Source: Arthonia radiata
Taxonomy: Eukaryota > Ascomycota > Arthoniomycetes > Arthoniales > Arthoniaceae
Direction: 5' to 3'
DNA: 64,000 bases
Assembly (NCBI GenBank): GCA_002989075.1
Contig: PSQN01000003.1
Span: 2,422,340 to 2,486,339 of the forward strand
Position numbers and translations under genes: made by a program. Below are positions 61,678-64,000 of the stretch, piece by piece. The notes below the pieces were generated by a model, which saw only the letters and a program-made list of their open reading frames with translations, ran no database searches and was not told where the DNA came from. Every line of letters begins with the position of its first letter. The first letter of the stretch is position 1.

Positions 61678-63210
61678 TCAATACCTTCGCCTTTGCTCCT
61701 CAGAGCCCTCTTCATTCCCCTCCCCATCCTCCATACTTTTCAGAAACTCCTCCCACACGCCCACGGACTGCCGCCAAAACAACATCTGCGCATCCGCCAG
61801 GCTGCCCATCGTATCCTTGAACTCACATGCCTTGATGTGCTCAAACTCATTCACTTCGTTCACGACCTGCTCGTCGAACGCCTCGCTCGTCTTCTTCGCC
61901 TCGGCAACCTCTCGCGTCAAGCGCTCAATCTGCATCTCCGTCCGTCGCAGTCGATCGCGCCGTGACTGCTCGTGATCCACGCCGCGCACATCCTCGACTT
62001 TACTTCGGATGAAAGACGCCGCGCCACCAGACAGGGACGCTGAGCCATTGTGCGAGGCAAGAAGGTCGCGGTCGTTCGCGGCCTTGGCGAGGTAATCCGT
62101 CAGCGCCTCGAAATCCACCTGCTTTTGCTCGCGCAGCTTCAGCAGCGCCTTCAGCGCAGCGACATAGCTCGACATGTCGCGCAAGCTGCCCAGATACTCT
62201 TGATCCGTCGCTTCGCGCAGCACCTTCATGCCTTGGCTGCTGGTCTCCGCGCTCGACGCAAACGACGTCAACTCCTTTCCCACACCCGGCTCCATCGTCA
62301 CGAGTTTCTGGAATTGCGTGGCGAGGTCCGCGTAGTCAGCCTCCAAATCGCCTTCGCGCCGTGCAACTCGCGCCACGATCTTCTCAACGTGGCTCAGGTC
62401 GTCTTCGAGCTTGTTGGCCTTGTCCCGGACGTCGAGGAAGCGTTTGTCGGGCTTGTGCGGTTTGCTGAAGAGGTTGATGCTCCAGTCTTGGAAGCTCTCG
62501 AATGCGCTTTGGCTCGACGCCGCTGCGGGGTTGGCGCCGATGGTTGCGCCCTGCCCGCCGTCCATGGATGACGCGCGCATGTTCTTACCACGCATTGTCG
62601 CGTTCCAATCGGGTGTCTCCAGGAATTGCATGAAGGTCGCATTGCGGCGCAGAACAGGATGTAGTGTGATCCGGCGGATGAACCGGTTGAGTGCGTGAGC
62701 GCGCCGGCCTGTGAAGTCTGTGGAGAAGCGATCACCCCGGACATATTGGATGTTGTGCTTCTCGGGTGAGGGTGGTACAGCGATGTGAGGGTAGTGTCTG
62801 AATAGCGTGGTGTATAGGTATACGAAGTCCGTGAAGCGCCGTCGGACTGTGAAATGCTCTTTCTGGAAAACCTTGAAATCAGACTGAAGATCTTGTTAGC
62901 TCCGGTCTCACGCCCAAGGTGCGGTCTGACCTACATGCGTAGTTACAAGATATGATACATATGCGTCTTTGGTGCCGTCCGCCTCCTTCTGCGGGCTATC
63001 AACTGTACATTCCAGATATCCCTGTTTCTGGAGCTCGGCGGGGTCTGAGGCATTCCGAGGATGCGAGTTGGATTTGTTCGAGCTGGACTGACGCCTCTTG
63101 CCATTCGATTTGAGCTTCTTTGGTGGGCTTTGCGGTATCTCTGGGCTAGAAGAGCGCTCTTGCTCCCGTGTCCACTGCACTGAATCAAAGTCGTTTGCTG
63201 GGTCGTCCAT
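61678..63210 (-). CDS. SNX4: Sorting nexin-4 (Atg24)
   Basis: PX-BAR protein that binds phosphatidylinositol 3-phosphate and helps endosome-to-Golgi recycling and selective autophagy, usually with a partner such as Atg20. Two exons, 62935-63210 and 61678-62883, with a 51-bp intron (GTAGGT...CTTCAG); the join reads LVTTH-SDFKVF. The spliced product is 493 aa, normal for fungi. The N-terminal 60 or so residues are acidic, then basic and Ser-rich. The PX domain follows, with the lipid-binding RRRFTDF near residue 108 and GDRFSTDFTGRRAHALNRF. Then comes the typical LETPDWNATMR near 186 and a long helical BAR region to the end, with heptad-like segments. Start ATG at 63210 has a good context (CACCATGG). 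Confidence 0.94.
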
Positions 63211-63774
63211 GGTGCGCGTTGAGATGCTTGTGTGAGCTTGAGTCAGAATGTCTGGATCCCTCCTTCACAAGCTCTTTGACTCCATGCAGATGCGCACCAG
63301 CCTCTAAGCGATTCCGGCAGGCCTTGGAGATTAAAGGAAGCCTGTCCCGGCGTTTTGCTCTGTTGAAGCGGCTGAGGCCGCGAGATTATGAGGGGCTGGT
63401 GACACTGTTGTGAAGTAGACAGCCAGAATTAACGCGCAGACGATATTGAGCTGTCACTGAGTATCGCGTGGCCAGCTGTTTTACAGTGATTTGGAGATGG
63501 GCAAAGCCGTCGCTGTTGAGTATGTACGTTGACGACTGGTCACAGCGCACGCTTGGACGTCACACGCCAAGAATGGCGGACACTTCCGCCGAACACGCTA
63601 GCTACTTTGAGCTGGGAGGGTGCTCTTGGTGAACATTTAGGGCTTGTGCAACAGTGTGATGAGGAGAGAACTGAGGGAATGGCTACAGATGACAGCCACA
63701 TGAGCTCTATTGGTACATTAAGATCGTCGCTAGCTACTTTACAGATTCTGCAGAATTCCCAAATAGCAGAGACA
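63211..63774. promoter_or_regulatory. SNX4 upstream region
   Basis: Holds the promoter of the minus-strand SNX4. No convincing ORF or repeat was seen. Confidence 0.4.
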
Positions 63775-64000
63775 CTATCTCTTCTGCATGGTCATCGCAC
63801 TGCTCTGTCTCTCAGCCAAACTCAAGCCCCTCGGTCTCATTCCTTTGCTCTCATCTTTGCTGCTGCGCGGAGTGTGTCTATCTCCTCTTGGTCTCGCCTT
63901 CTCTACATCTGGCCCATACTCGCCATCTCCCTGTGCTACCACGCCATTCCTTGGCCGTTCGAAGACTCGTCCATCTCTTCGACTTCTACTCTTCGTTGGT
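63775..64000 (-). CDS. Possible C-terminal end of a gene beyond the right edge
   Basis: A minus-strand frame is open from the right edge to TAG at 63775-63777 (75 codons). It reads as a basic, hydrophilic tail (PDVEKARPRGDRHTPRSSKDE, trimmed here: PDVEKARPRGD...KDESKGMRPRGLSLAE...MQKR). The family is not recognisable from this much. The plus strand is also open here from ATG 63788 with a Leu-rich product, so the call is tentative. Confidence 0.35.
   Translation of the reverse strand, partial: PTKSRSRRDGRVFERPRNGVVAQGDGEYGPDVEKARPRGDRHTPRSSKDESKGMRPRGLSLAERQSSAMTMQKR

Noticed and set aside
61512-61820. 102-codon plus frame overlapping the 3' end of SNX4.
   Set aside because: Half of it is antisense to SNX4, and the rest is too short to support.

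Overview
The window looks like nuclear DNA of a filamentous ascomycete (Pezizomycotina, possibly a dothideomycete; the class is my inference). The reasons are short spliceosomal introns (48-80 bp, one longer) with GT/AG ends, typical fungal proteins (Msb3-type TBC GAP, Snx4, Did2, an NRPS-like A-domain enzyme, dipeptidyl peptidase V, RPB10), and a very AT-rich transposon block with the C-to-T decay expected from repeat-induced point mutation (RIP).

Left arm (1-13765) is gene-dense and GC-balanced. It holds an NRPS-like adenylating enzyme cut by the left edge (-), a divergent peroxisomal alpha/beta-hydrolase ending in AKL (+), RPB10 in three exons (+), an Msb3/Msb4-type Rab GAP (-), a small DNA element with terminal inverted repeats and a 9-bp target-site duplication, the ESCRT-III protein Did2/CHMP1 in four exons (-), and a DPP-V-like serine peptidase (-). 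The first two may form a small metabolic pair. The others are housekeeping or trafficking genes.

Centre (13766-58533) is one 44.8-kb transposon island that resolves completely. The outer shell is a DNA element (G) with 42-bp inverted ends and a 5-bp duplication GCAGT. Its own sequence is only about 1.4 kb. Inside it sits Gypsy-type element C, and inside C are A, D and F. B sits inside A, and E sits inside D. Each of the six LTR elements has two LTRs of exactly equal length (A 196, B 644, C 208, D 448, E 472, F 471 bp) and a 5-bp duplication at its borders (exact for five, 4 of 5 bases for E). All are broken fossils with many breaks. D, E and F are one family, F being in the opposite orientation. 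A and B carry extra open stretches on the strand opposite to pol. The island begins 110 bp upstream of the DPP-V start codon.

Right arm (58534-64000) is GC-balanced again. It has a poorly supported region, an unrecognised but gene-like ORF with one likely intron, a C-rich/G-rich strand-switch region, Snx4/Atg24 (-), and a possible gene tail at the right edge (-).

No CRISPR array, rRNA, tRNA or Starship/Polinton gene set was found by eye.
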